From an uncultured Collinsella sp. (GTDB taxonomy: Bacteria; Actinomycetota; Coriobacteriia; Coriobacteriales; Coriobacteriaceae), in contig CABVAC010000049.1 in NCBI GenBank assembly GCA_902496275.1, positions 1 through 15,042 of the forward strand: a stretch of DNA of 15,042 bases, read 5' to 3'. The translations under genes and the position numbers were made by a program. Position 1 is the first letter of the stretch; each line of letters opens with the position of its first letter. This document shows positions 1-5,493 of the stretch, in pieces. The notes under the pieces were generated by a model. That model had not been told where the DNA came from and made no database searches. It saw only the letters and a list, made by a program, of their open reading frames with translations.

Positions 1-17
1 GTAGCGGGTGGTTTAAA

Positions 18-38
18 GCTGGCCGCTGCGCGGCCAGC
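18..38. repeat. Perfect 9-bp hairpin with TGC loop
   Basis: GCTGGCCGC (18-26) and GCGGCCAGC (30-38) are perfect reverse complements separated by TGC. The minus strand reads GC-GCA-GC at the apex. This core recurs in the hairpins at 1782-1798 and 1840-1862. Only a short TTT follows on the minus strand, so it is a weak terminator candidate at best. It could be the second hairpin of a double terminator for the leftward operon. Confidence 0.55.
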
Positions 39-55
39 GGACTAAAGTCTTGAAT

Positions 56-89
56 AAAGGGATAGGGCCACGCAGCCCTATCCCTTTTT
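56..89. terminator. Strong intrinsic terminator, likely bidirectional
   Basis: A 13-bp perfect stem (56-68 with 75-87) encloses the loop CACGCA. On the + strand it ends in TTTTT (85-89). On the minus strand the stem ends CCCTTT and continues ATTC. It lies 24 bases beyond the stop codon of the leftward VOC gene, so it should end that operon. It may also stop rightward transcription arriving from outside the window. Confidence 0.85.
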
Positions 90-111
90 GCTAGCTATGA
101 CAGCTTGTGCG

Positions 112-486
112 CTACTCGCGGCACAAATGCACGGCGAAGCCGGCGAACTCGCGCTTAAAGTACACGAGCTTGGTGCCGCCGTCGGGCAGCAGCACGCGCG
201 ACTCCTCGTTGACCTCGAGCCCGCGCTCGGCAAACCACTTCTCGGCCGCATCGATGTCGTTGACGGCAAAGCCGATGTGGCCCTTGGTGCCACGACCGTT
301 CTGCTTCATGATCTCGACCAGCGAATCGTTAAAGTACGAAACCGGGGTCTCGATAACGGGCAGGCCCATCATCGTCGAGAACAGCTCCGCGATCTCCAGG
401 GCATCGGCCGGGTCGGTGGCGTTGATGCCCACGTGAGCGACGCGCATGCCAAAGAGCTCTACCGGGTTGGCGTTCTGCTCACTCAT
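112..486 (-). CDS. VOC-superfamily (glyoxalase/dioxygenase fold) protein
   Basis: A 124-residue single-domain protein of the vicinal oxygen chelate fold. Two beta-alpha-beta-beta-beta modules are visible, opening with RVAHVGINATD (15-25) and GTKGHIGFAVND (67-78). His18 and His70 sit where the first metal ligand of each module is usually found, and Glu58 is a plausible further ligand. The ending GFAVHL resembles VOC proteins linked to keto-deoxy-sugar-phosphate aldolases in anaerobes, but that is from memory and uncertain. The start ATG at 484-486 lies 11 bases after the stop of the PTS IIB gene, so the two are probably co-transcribed. A longer frame upstream only overlaps the IIB gene. The substrate is unknown; a link to sugar metabolism is inferred from the neighbour. 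Confidence 0.85.
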   Translation of the reverse strand: MSEQNANPVELFGMRVAHVGINATDPADALEIAELFSTMMGLPVIETPVSYFNDSLVEIMKQNGRGTKGHIGFAVNDIDAAEKWFAERGLEVNEESRVLLPDGGTKLVYFKREFAGFAVHLCRE

Positions 487-497
487 ACAGTCAGCGC

Positions 498-785
498 CTA
501 CTGAGCCATGACGTCGAGGACGGCCTTCTCGGCGGCGACGCGGTTCATGCCGGTCATGAAGGGCACGCCGCTCACGTACGGGCAGGTGAGGCCCTCGGGG
601 GCAACGGTGGTGGCGATCAGCAGGTCGGCGCCCTCGTCGCAAACGTCCTTGGCCTCGGAGATGGCGCACTGCACGATCTCGTACTTGTCGGCGTAACCGT
701 TGGCGTCGAGCAGGGTAGCGACCTTCTGGGCAACGAGCGTGGAAGTAGCAGCGCCAGCACCGCAAGCCAAAACGATCTTCTTCAT
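498..785 (-). CDS. PTS sugar transporter subunit IIB, GatB type
   Basis: A 95-residue protein, the normal length for a free-standing IIB subunit of the galactitol/ascorbate-like PTS families. The N-terminus carries the phosphocysteine loop CGAGAATST (8-16), with Cys8 as the predicted phosphorylated residue. It would take phosphate from a IIA protein and pass it to the incoming sugar at the IIC channel. No IIA or IIC gene lies nearby: the operon appears to start here and end after the VOC gene at the terminator 56-89. IIB is therefore an orphan in this window and must work with a IIC encoded elsewhere, or serve regulation. An AGGGAG ribosome binding site precedes the ATG by about 10 bases. The sugar cannot be named from sequence. 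Confidence 0.9.
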   Translation of the reverse strand: MKKIVLACGAGAATSTLVAQKVATLLDANGYADKYEIVQCAISEAKDVCDEGADLLIATTVAPEGLTCPYVSGVPFMTGMNRVAAEKAVLDVMAQ

Positions 786-887
786 AGGTAATGTCTCCCT
801 TCGTGGTTTACTTTAGGTAAGTGTACCGCAGCGAGCGATGGCACTCAGCCTCGATGAGCTTTTATGCCAGTTTGCTTGCGCGCTGCG

Positions 888-893
888 TATAAT
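888..893 (+). promoter_or_regulatory. Probable -10 box TATAAT
   Basis: A perfect TATAAT lies 55 bases before the start codon of the 949-1572 gene, in an AT-richer pocket. No convincing -35 is visible; TGCCAG at 865-870 has the right 17-bp spacing but is a weak match. The region also separates this gene from the divergent IIB gene, whose promoter I could not place. Confidence 0.5.
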
Positions 894-948
894 ACATCTA
901 GCACGTGTTGTCATACCGCTCGCTTTACGAGCGACTAAGGACCCCAAT

Positions 949-1572
949 ATGCCCGATTCCCGCACCCTCTGGACCGCCGTCGTTATCATCTGCATCGCCG
1001 TGTCGGTGTTCTTTAGCGTCAAAAAACGCACCACGTTTAAGCGCCTGCAGCAGCTTATGGCTGCCAAGCAGTGGGACGAGTTCGATCGCTTGCTCGATGG
1101 CAAACTCACCAGCATGCTGTACCCGCGCTATAACCGCGACTACCTGCGCCTGAACTCATATCTGCTGCGCGAGGACCACAAGCGCGCCGACGAGATGTTC
1201 GACCTGCTGCTGGGGCTCAACCTGCCCAAAATGCAGCGCGTCGACCTGGTGATCAAGGCTTTTAACTACTACGTTGGCCAGGAGGACCGCAAAAAGTCCA
1301 AGGAGCTGCTGCACGAAATCAAGGGCTTTGAGGGCGGTCAGGCCGAGGCGGTCGCGCACGAATGCCAACTGATGTACGACACGATGATCCTCAAGCGCCA
1401 CAACGACATTCCCGAGCTGGAGCGCATGCTCGAGGATGTCGGCGACGACCCGGTCAAGCGCTGCCGACTGGAGTACCTGCTGGCCCTGCAGTATCAAAAC
1501 AAGGGCGACGAGGCAAAGTTCCAAGAGTTCCTGGAGAAGTCGGGCCAACACTCGATGGCCGTCAACGCGTAA
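949..1572 (+). CDS. Membrane-anchored helical-repeat (TPR-like) protein, function unknown
   Basis: A 207-residue protein. Residues 7-24 form one hydrophobic segment followed by KKR, consistent with an N-terminal signal anchor. The rest is entirely helical-looking, with paired amphipathic helices of about 35 residues (for example 38-60, 72-92, 95-125 and 155-195) resembling degenerate tetratricopeptide repeats. The soluble part probably acts as a protein-binding scaffold at the membrane. I chose the ATG at 949 because AAGG (937-940) precedes it at normal spacing and TATAAT lies at 888-893. The same frame is open back to 838, but that extension would cover the promoter. Many Coriobacteriia proteins of this kind are annotated hypothetical. 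No specific function is claimed. Confidence 0.85.
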   Translation: MPDSRTLWTAVVIICIAVSVFFSVKKRTTFKRLQQLMAAKQWDEFDRLLDGKLTSMLYPRYNRDYLRLNSYLLREDHKRADEMFDLLLGLNLPKMQRVDLVIKAFNYYVGQEDRKKSKELLHEIKGFEGGQAEAVAHECQLMYDTMILKRHNDIPELERMLEDVGDDPVKRCRLEYLLALQYQNKGDEAKFQEFLEKSGQHSMAVNA

Positions 1573-1603
1573 CGGACGGCTTGTGCTAGACTTCTAGTCT
1601 CAC

Positions 1604-1688
1604 GGGGGCGTGGCGGAATTGGCATACGCAGGAGACTTAAAATCTCTCGCCGCAAGGATTGTGGGTTCGAGTCCCACCGCCCCTACCA
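1604..1688 (+). tRNA. tRNA-Leu (anticodon UAA), CCA encoded
   Basis: An 85-base class II tRNA. The acceptor GGGGGCG (1604-1610) pairs with CGCCCCT (1678-1684), with one G.U at the end. The discriminator is A and CCA is encoded at 1686-1688. The anticodon loop CTTAAAA (1636-1642) gives UAA, reading UUA. The T arm is GTGGG-TTCGAGT-CCCAC (1661-1677), and the long variable arm is typical of tRNA-Leu. UUA is a rare codon in such GC-rich genomes, so this tRNA serves few codons. Its 3' end is duplicated 196 bases downstream. Confidence 0.97.
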
Positions 1689-1755
1689 TATGGAGCTTTC
1701 GAGCCCGTGTTCCTCAGGGATGCGGGCTCGCTTCTTTTAGATGCCGGTGGGACTC
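1671..1755 (+). repeat. Direct repeat, copy 1: tRNA-Leu 3' end plus terminator
   Basis: This 85-base segment, from the tRNA T arm through the terminator, matches 1867-1951 without gaps at 75 of 85 positions. The first 40 bases are identical. It is the intact copy, because it belongs to a complete tRNA. Confidence 0.9.
1700..1738 (+). terminator. Intrinsic terminator of tRNA-Leu
   Basis: CGAGCCCG (1700-1707) pairs perfectly with CGGGCTCG (1723-1730), with an inner TCCT/GGGA extension. CTTCTTTT follows. It sits 11 bases after the tRNA CCA end, as expected for a tRNA terminator. Confidence 0.8.
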
Positions 1756-1761
1756 GAACCC
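1745..1761 (-). repeat. Inverted copy of the tRNA T arm (17 bp, perfect)
   Basis: CGGTGGGACTCGAACCC is the exact reverse complement of 1663-1679 in tRNA-Leu. No complete tRNA cloverleaf is present on the minus strand, so it is a fragment. It overlaps the end of direct-repeat copy 1. Confidence 0.85.
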
Positions 1762-1781
1762 GCGAGGGGGCGAGCGTTAAG

Positions 1782-1798
1782 CGGACGCGCAGCGTCCG
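1782..1798. repeat. Hairpin CGGACGC-GCA-GCGTCCG
   Basis: A perfect 7-bp stem with a GCA loop, and no T tract. It shares its GCGCAGC apex with the hairpins at 1840-1862 and, on the other strand, 18-38. Confidence 0.6.
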
Positions 1799-1839
1799 AA
1801 GCGAGCCGGCGAGGGCGCCGACAGGCGGCCGAAGCCGGT

Positions 1840-1862
1840 GCGTATTTGCGCAGCAAATGCGC
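1840..1862. repeat. Hairpin with 10-bp stem and GCA loop
   Basis: GCGTATTTGC (1840-1849) pairs with GCAAATGCGC (1853-1862) around GCA, with one T.G wobble. It lies just before the second copy of the tRNA end. No T tract follows. Confidence 0.6.
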
Positions 1863-1866
1863 GGAC

Positions 1867-1951
1867 GTCCCACCGCCCCTACCATATGGAGCTTTCGAGC
1901 CCGTGTCCCCAAGGGATGCGTGCCCGTTTCTTTTGGACGCCGGCGGGGCTC
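1867..1951 (+). repeat. Direct repeat, copy 2: truncated tRNA-Leu 3' end plus decayed terminator
   Basis: This copy starts within the T arm and keeps the acceptor 3' strand with CCA (1874-1884), plus the downstream flank. It has no tRNA 5' half and cannot make a tRNA. The terminator stem is damaged by several substitutions compared with copy 1. It could be an attachment-site scar from an integrated element, a tandem duplication, or the remnant of a second tRNA gene. Confidence 0.9.
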
Positions 1952-1952
1952 T

Positions 1953-2020
1953 AAGTTGCGGTGGAATAGATCCTGTTTATACCGTTTACCAGCTTATTTA
2001 GGAACTATTTCACCGCAACT
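1953..2020. repeat. Palindromic intergenic repeat, family 2, copy 1
   Basis: The arms AGTTGCGGTGGAATAGATCC (1954-1973) and 2001-2020 pair at 18 of 20 positions around a 27-base loop. A second copy lies at 13010-13078, with near-identical arms and a different centre. This copy lies between the tRNA region and ppx, ending 13 bases from the ppx stop codon. No T tract follows, so it is not a typical intrinsic terminator. Confidence 0.85.
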
Positions 2021-2033
2021 CAGAGGAAGACGG

Positions 2034-3038
2034 TTAAAGAGCACTCAGGCTCGGGGTCCAGGCGATGGTGGGGGTCGCGCCGTCGAGGGTCTCGTTGATG
2101 GTGGCGGCCATACCGGCGAGCAGGCTGTTCTCGCTTACGGTGAGCGTCTTGTAGCCGCCGGCACGCATGAGTTCGCGGATCACCACGGCGCCAGCCAAGA
2201 TCACGCCCGCGCGTTTGGGCTGTACACCCGGTAGCGCGGCGATGCCTTCCGCGTCCAACACAGACATTCGCTCGATAGCGGCCGAGACCTGCTCCAGCGA
2301 CAGCTCGCGTAGGTGAACAAAGCTCGAATCGTACGGTTCCAGCTCGTGGACCAGAGCCACCAGCGTAGTCACCGTGCCACCCACGGCGACCAAGCGCTCT
2401 GCACGCTCAAAATTGCTCGGCAGGCCCTCAAAGTAAGCCCCGAACTGCTCGCCCGCCCATACGCCAGCGGCGGCAAGTTCACTGTCCGTTGGCGGCAGCG
2501 CCGAGAAAAACCGCTCGGTCACGCGGCGGCAACCGATGTCCAGCGAGCGAGTTCCCTCCAGCGCGAAGACGTCGCGCTCCGGCGCATAGACGCCCGTCGC
2601 GAGCTCCGTGGATCCGCCGCCCGAATCGGCAACAATGATGCGCTCGCCAGCAAAGTCGTGCGCCACGCCAAAAAACGTCAAGCGCGCCTCGACCTCGCCC
2701 GGAATCACCTGCGGCTCGAGTCCCAGCTCGTGCAGGCCGTCCAGTAGCAGCGCGGCATTGGACGCATCGCGCGCGGCGCTCGTGCACGTGGTGCAGACGC
2801 ACGCGGCCCCAAAGGCACGGGCCTCGTCCACAAACATTCGGCACGCAGCGAGCACGCGTTCAACGGCCGCCTCGCAAAAGCGCCCCGTCGCGTCCACGCC
2901 CTCGCCCAAGTCGGTAATCTCGGTATGCTTGGACGATTCCACGATCGCCCCGCCCTCGACCTGGGCCAACACCAGTCGCGACGACACCGTTCCCAGGTCA
3001 ATCGCCGCCACCTTATATCGTTTGTCGCAATGCGTCAT
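2034..3038 (-). CDS. ppx: Ppx/GppA-family exopolyphosphatase / guanosine pentaphosphate phosphatase
   Basis: A 334-residue protein of the ASKHA-fold Ppx/GppA phosphatase family, about the length of the short actinobacterial form without the C-terminal HD domain. The N-terminal phosphate loop is IDLGTVSSRL (13-22), where many relatives have DLGTNS. The second phosphate loop is DSGGGSTEL (138-146). The segment PGEVEARL (113-120) carries the catalytic glutamate region, and VAVGGTVTTL (217-226) and QPKRAGVI (273-280) are further family blocks. It would cleave terminal phosphate from polyphosphate or from pppGpp; sequence alone does not tell which. GGAGGGG precedes the ATG. The gene starts 20 bases after the septum-protein stop, so the two form an operon. 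Confidence 0.92.
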   Translation of the reverse strand: MTHCDKRYKVAAIDLGTVSSRLVLAQVEGGAIVESSKHTEITDLGEGVDATGRFCEAAVERVLAACRMFVDEARAFGAACVCTTCTSAARDASNAALLLDGLHELGLEPQVIPGEVEARLTFFGVAHDFAGERIIVADSGGGSTELATGVYAPERDVFALEGTRSLDIGCRRVTERFFSALPPTDSELAAAGVWAGEQFGAYFEGLPSNFERAERLVAVGGTVTTLVALVHELEPYDSSFVHLRELSLEQVSAAIERMSVLDAEGIAALPGVQPKRAGVILAGAVVIRELMRAGGYKTLTVSENSLLAGMAATINETLDGATPTIAWTPSLSAL

Positions 3039-3058
3039 TGCAGGCTCCCCTCCGGGCG

Positions 3059-3820
3059 CTATTTGCCGTTGGACACGACCGTCTGGCCCTCGACGCCGTT
3101 AAACCCAAACAGCATATCGAGCGTCTGGATGTACCACGGCGCGTCCTTGCCGACCTCTTCGATCTCTTTGGCGACTTCGCTGGCCTTCTTGGCGTTCGAG
3201 GACTTTTTGCTCGACGACGAGTCCGAATCGTCGTCCAGGCCCAGCACGTCAATCTTGGTTTCGCCGGGCATCACCAGGCCCAGGTCCTCGGTCGCCGCAT
3301 CCTTAATACCCCCCTCCGAGAGCAGTTTGTCGACGCTTTTCTGCAAGTCGTCGTTGTACTGCTGGCGAATCTCTACCTGCTTGGCCAAGATATCGCTCGA
3401 GCGTTTGGCAACGTAGAGGTCGCGCACGGGAAAGTACAGGCTCACGAGCACCAGGACGACAACAATGCCAATAAACAGCCCGCGTTGGGGTCCATGGGTA
3501 AAGTCGTAGATTGCCTTGACCACCGCGTTGTCGTTGGCATAGCGCATAAAGTCCGAACCGGAGAGACGGCTCGAGGGCCTGGTCGACTTTTCATGCGTTT
3601 GAGCTGAGGGACGCTGAGCATGCGTCGGGCTCACCGAACGCGGCGGGCGCTCCGTCGGCATATTCATTTGAGCACGGGGGTGTGAGGCGCTTGCCGGACG
3701 CTGTGCGCGTCGATCGGCGCCGCCGTAGTCGGACCCGCTGAGCTGCATCGTACGTGCAGAACGAGGCGACGGCTCGCGCGAACCGGCGGAATAATACCTG
3801 TTGTCGTAAATCTGATCCAT
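3059..3820 (-). CDS. Septum formation initiator (DivIC/FtsB) family protein
   Basis: A 253-residue bitopic membrane protein. Residues 1-110 are a disordered, Ser/Pro/Arg-rich cytoplasmic tail. One membrane helix follows (about 114-130), then a coiled-coil-prone segment (136-170) and the family ending TEDLGLVMPGETK (177-189). A Ser/Lys/Asp low-complexity stretch (198-212) and a short C-terminal helix complete it. DivIC/FtsB proteins bind the FtsL/FtsQ subcomplex of the divisome. The long tail is larger than in E. coli FtsB (about 100 residues) but common in Actinobacteria. The start at 3818-3820 follows a modest AAGG; an upstream ATG in frame would include the promoter region. The eno-septum-ppx order is conserved in Actinobacteria, which supports the call. 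Confidence 0.88.
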   Translation of the reverse strand: MDQIYDNRYYSAGSREPSPRSARTMQLSGSDYGGADRRAQRPASASHPRAQMNMPTERPPRSVSPTHAQRPSAQTHEKSTRPSSRLSGSDFMRYANDNAVVKAIYDFTHGPQRGLFIGIVVVLVLVSLYFPVRDLYVAKRSSDILAKQVEIRQQYNDDLQKSVDKLLSEGGIKDAATEDLGLVMPGETKIDVLGLDDDSDSSSSKKSSNAKKASEVAKEIEEVGKDAPWYIQTLDMLFGFNGVEGQTVVSNGK

Positions 3821-3863
3821 GTGCGCCTTGTGCAGTTGAGGTTTGTTTGCGCTAAGTCCTTTA

Positions 3864-3872
3864 GTTATAGCA
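3864..3872 (-). promoter_or_regulatory. Extended -10 promoter for the septum-protein operon
   Basis: On the minus strand this reads TGCTATAAC, a good extended -10 (TGnTATAAT), 43 bases before the start codon and after the eno terminator. No clear -35 is seen, which suits an extended -10 promoter. It implies that the septum gene and ppx can be transcribed separately from eno. Confidence 0.5.
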
Positions 3873-3911
3873 CGAGCGCCCGCATCGCCTTCGCCAGCCT
3901 TTGCTCGACAT

Positions 3912-3943
3912 AAAAAAGGCGCTGAGCCGTATGGCCCAGCGCC
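3912..3943 (-). terminator. Intrinsic terminator of eno
   Basis: Read leftward, GGCGCTGGGCC (3943-3933) pairs with GGCTCAGCGCC (3928-3918) around a 4-base loop, with one G.U. Six T residues follow (3917-3912). It lies 72 bases after the eno stop codon. Confidence 0.93.
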
Positions 3944-4015
3944 CAATGGTGCTCAACAGTGCCCGGCGGAAGCGAGACGAATCCGAGTCAGCCCCGCCCC
4001 CGCACACGCCGCTGC

Positions 4016-5305
4016 CTAGCGAATGTTGTAGAACGCAGACTTGCCGGCGTAGCGCGCGCTGCCCTCGAGCTCGTCCTCGATGCGGATGAGCTGGTTGTAC
4101 TTGGCGATACGGTCGCTGCGGCACGGGGCGCCCGACTTGATCTGACCGGCGTTAACACCCACGACCAGGTCGGCGATCGTGGAGTCCTCGGTCTCGCCGG
4201 AACGATGGCTCACGATGCAAGCGTAGCCGGCCTCCTTGGCGGTTTCGATGGCCTCGAGCGACTCGGTGAGCGTGCCGATCTGGTTGACCTTGACCAGAAT
4301 CGCGTTGGCGGCGCCCAGCTCGATGCCCTTCTTGAGGCGCTCGGTGTTGGTGACGAACAGGTCGTCGCCCACCAGCTGCACCTTGTTGCCAATGCGGCGG
4401 GTGAGCTCAACCCAGCCGTCCCAGTCCTCCTCTGCCATGCCATCCTCGATGGAGATGATGGGATAGGTGTCGACGAGCTTCTCCCAGTAATCGACCATCT
4501 GAGCGCTCGTGTACTCAACGCCCTCGCCCTTGAGCTCGTACATGCCGGTCTCGGCGTTGTAGAACTCGGTCGATGCCGGATCCATGGCGTACATGAAGTC
4601 GACGCCGGGCTTAAAGCCAGCCTTCTCGACGGCCTTGGTAATGTACTCGAACGGCTCGGCATTGGTCTTGAGATTGGGCGCAAAGCCACCCTCGTCGCCC
4701 ACGCCGCCGCCAAGGCCGGCCTCGTGCAGCACGCCCTTGAGGGTGTGGTAGACCTCGGCGCACCAGCGCAGGCCCTCGGCAAAGCTCGGAGCACCCACGG
4801 GCATAATCATAAACTCCTGGAAGTCAACGTTGTTGTCGGCATGCACGCCACCGTTGAGGATGTTCATCATGGGCGTGGGCAGCAGATGGGCGTTGACGCC
4901 GCCCAGATACTGGTACAGCGACAGGCCCGCCGACTCTGCCGCAGCGCGGGCAACGGCCAGCGACACACCCAGAATGGCGTTGGCGCCGAGCTTGGTCTTG
5001 TTGGGCGTACCGTCGGCGGCAATCAGCGCGGCATCGACGGCGCGCTGGTCGAAGGCATCGAGACCCACGACGGCATCGGCGCACTCGTTGTTGACGTGCT
5101 CGACGGCCTGCGAAACGCCCTTGCCCAGGTAGCGGCCTTTGTCGCCATCGCGCAGCTCACATGCCTCAAAGGCACCGGTCGATGCGCCCGAAGGCACCAT
5201 CGCGCGACCGAAGCTGCCGTCCTCGAGCACGACCTCGACCTCGACGGTGGGGTTGCCGCGGCTGTCGAGCACCTCGCGACCGTAGACGTCCAAAATGTCA
5301 CTCAT
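4016..5305 (-). CDS. eno: Enolase (phosphopyruvate hydratase)
   Basis: A 429-residue enolase, the usual bacterial length. It converts 2-phosphoglycerate to phosphoenolpyruvate in glycolysis. Conserved blocks are complete: VLDSRGNPTVEVEV (12-25), PSGASTGAFEA (38-48), NGGVHADNN (151-159), GGGVGDEGGFAP (199-210), SIEDGMAEEDW (285-295), LVGDDLFVTN (311-320) and SHRSGETEDSTIADL (366-380). Expected active-site residues are present: His155, Glu164, Glu205, the metal ligands Asp241, Glu287 and Asp314, and Lys339. The start at 5303-5305 is preceded by GAGGGAGA at good spacing. It has its own promoter and terminator. The likely location is the cytoplasm, sometimes also the cell surface in this family. 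Confidence 0.99.
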   Translation of the reverse strand: MSDILDVYGREVLDSRGNPTVEVEVVLEDGSFGRAMVPSGASTGAFEACELRDGDKGRYLGKGVSQAVEHVNNECADAVVGLDAFDQRAVDAALIAADGTPNKTKLGANAILGVSLAVARAAAESAGLSLYQYLGGVNAHLLPTPMMNILNGGVHADNNVDFQEFMIMPVGAPSFAEGLRWCAEVYHTLKGVLHEAGLGGGVGDEGGFAPNLKTNAEPFEYITKAVEKAGFKPGVDFMYAMDPASTEFYNAETGMYELKGEGVEYTSAQMVDYWEKLVDTYPIISIEDGMAEEDWDGWVELTRRIGNKVQLVGDDLFVTNTERLKKGIELGAANAILVKVNQIGTLTESLEAIETAKEAGYACIVSHRSGETEDSTIADLVVGVNAGQIKSGAPCRSDRIAKYNQLIRIEDELEGSARYAGKSAFYNIR

Positions 5306-5378
5306 GCTGTCTCCCTCTCACTTGGAAACGTAGTTGATGCAAGCGACTGGCCGACTGTGCACCATCGGTGCGCTTCCG

Positions 5379-5423
5379 TAAGTTAGCCATGTCGCACTTT
5401 TTGCATTATGCCCTAAGTTAGCC
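5379..5423 (-). promoter_or_regulatory. Tandem GGCTAACTTA boxes at the eno promoter
   Basis: The ten bases GGCTAACTTA occur twice on the minus strand, at 5423-5414 and 5388-5379, with starts 35 bases apart. One is between -35 and -10; the other is just downstream of the expected transcription start. The positions suit a repressor operator pair, but the regulator is unknown. Confidence 0.4.
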
Positions 5424-5434
5424 GAGGGATACAA
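5405..5434 (-). promoter_or_regulatory. eno promoter (-35 TTGTAT, -10 CATAAT, 18-bp spacer)
   Basis: On the minus strand, TTGTAT (5434-5429) and CATAAT (5410-5405) lie 18 bases apart, about 100 bases before the enolase start. The leader would be roughly 90 bases. The spacer contains one of two GGCTAACTTA boxes. Confidence 0.65.
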
Positions 5435-5444
5435 TTGTTTTTCG

Positions 5445-5485
5445 AAAAATTAGCGAGAACGACAAGGCATGTCAGTCCGTCGTTC
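5445..5485 (-). terminator. Possible terminator of the mazG operon
   Basis: Read leftward, GAACGAC (5485-5479) pairs with GTCGTTC (5463-5457) around a 15-base loop. A TTTTT run (5449-5445) lies seven bases beyond the stem. It is nine bases past the mazG stop. The gap before the T tract makes it a weaker intrinsic terminator. Confidence 0.45.
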
Positions 5486-5493
5486 CCGCAGTC

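Larger units (their letters stand above)
1689..2033. other. 345-base gene-free region of tRNA debris and hairpins
   Basis: No credible gene lies here. The stretch holds, in order, the tRNA terminator, an inverted copy of the T arm (1745-1761), two hairpins with GCA loops (1782-1798 and 1840-1862), the second copy of the tRNA end (1867-1951), and a 68-base palindromic repeat (1953-2020) that runs up to the 3' end of ppx. Open frames crossing it run through the tRNA and are not genes. Confidence 0.8.

Noticed and set aside
838..948. Earlier ATG for the helical-repeat protein
   Set aside because: The extension would place the TATAAT box inside the coding region and lacks a ribosome binding site. 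The ATG at 949 has both upstream signals and puts the membrane segment at the N-terminus.
1867..1884. Possible second tRNA gene at the duplicated end
   Set aside because: Only the 3' strand of the T arm and acceptor with CCA remains; no D arm, anticodon arm or 5' acceptor strand precedes it.
1659..2234. 191-codon open frame crossing tRNA-Leu and the end of ppx
   Set aside because: It starts inside the tRNA gene, crosses its terminator and overlaps ppx. The product has no domain.
3959..5386. 475-codon open frame on the + strand opposite enolase
   Set aside because: It is the antisense shadow of a highly conserved enolase gene. Third-position GC bias keeps such frames open, the product is low-complexity Leu/Val/Gly/His, and no ribosome binding site or family motif is seen.
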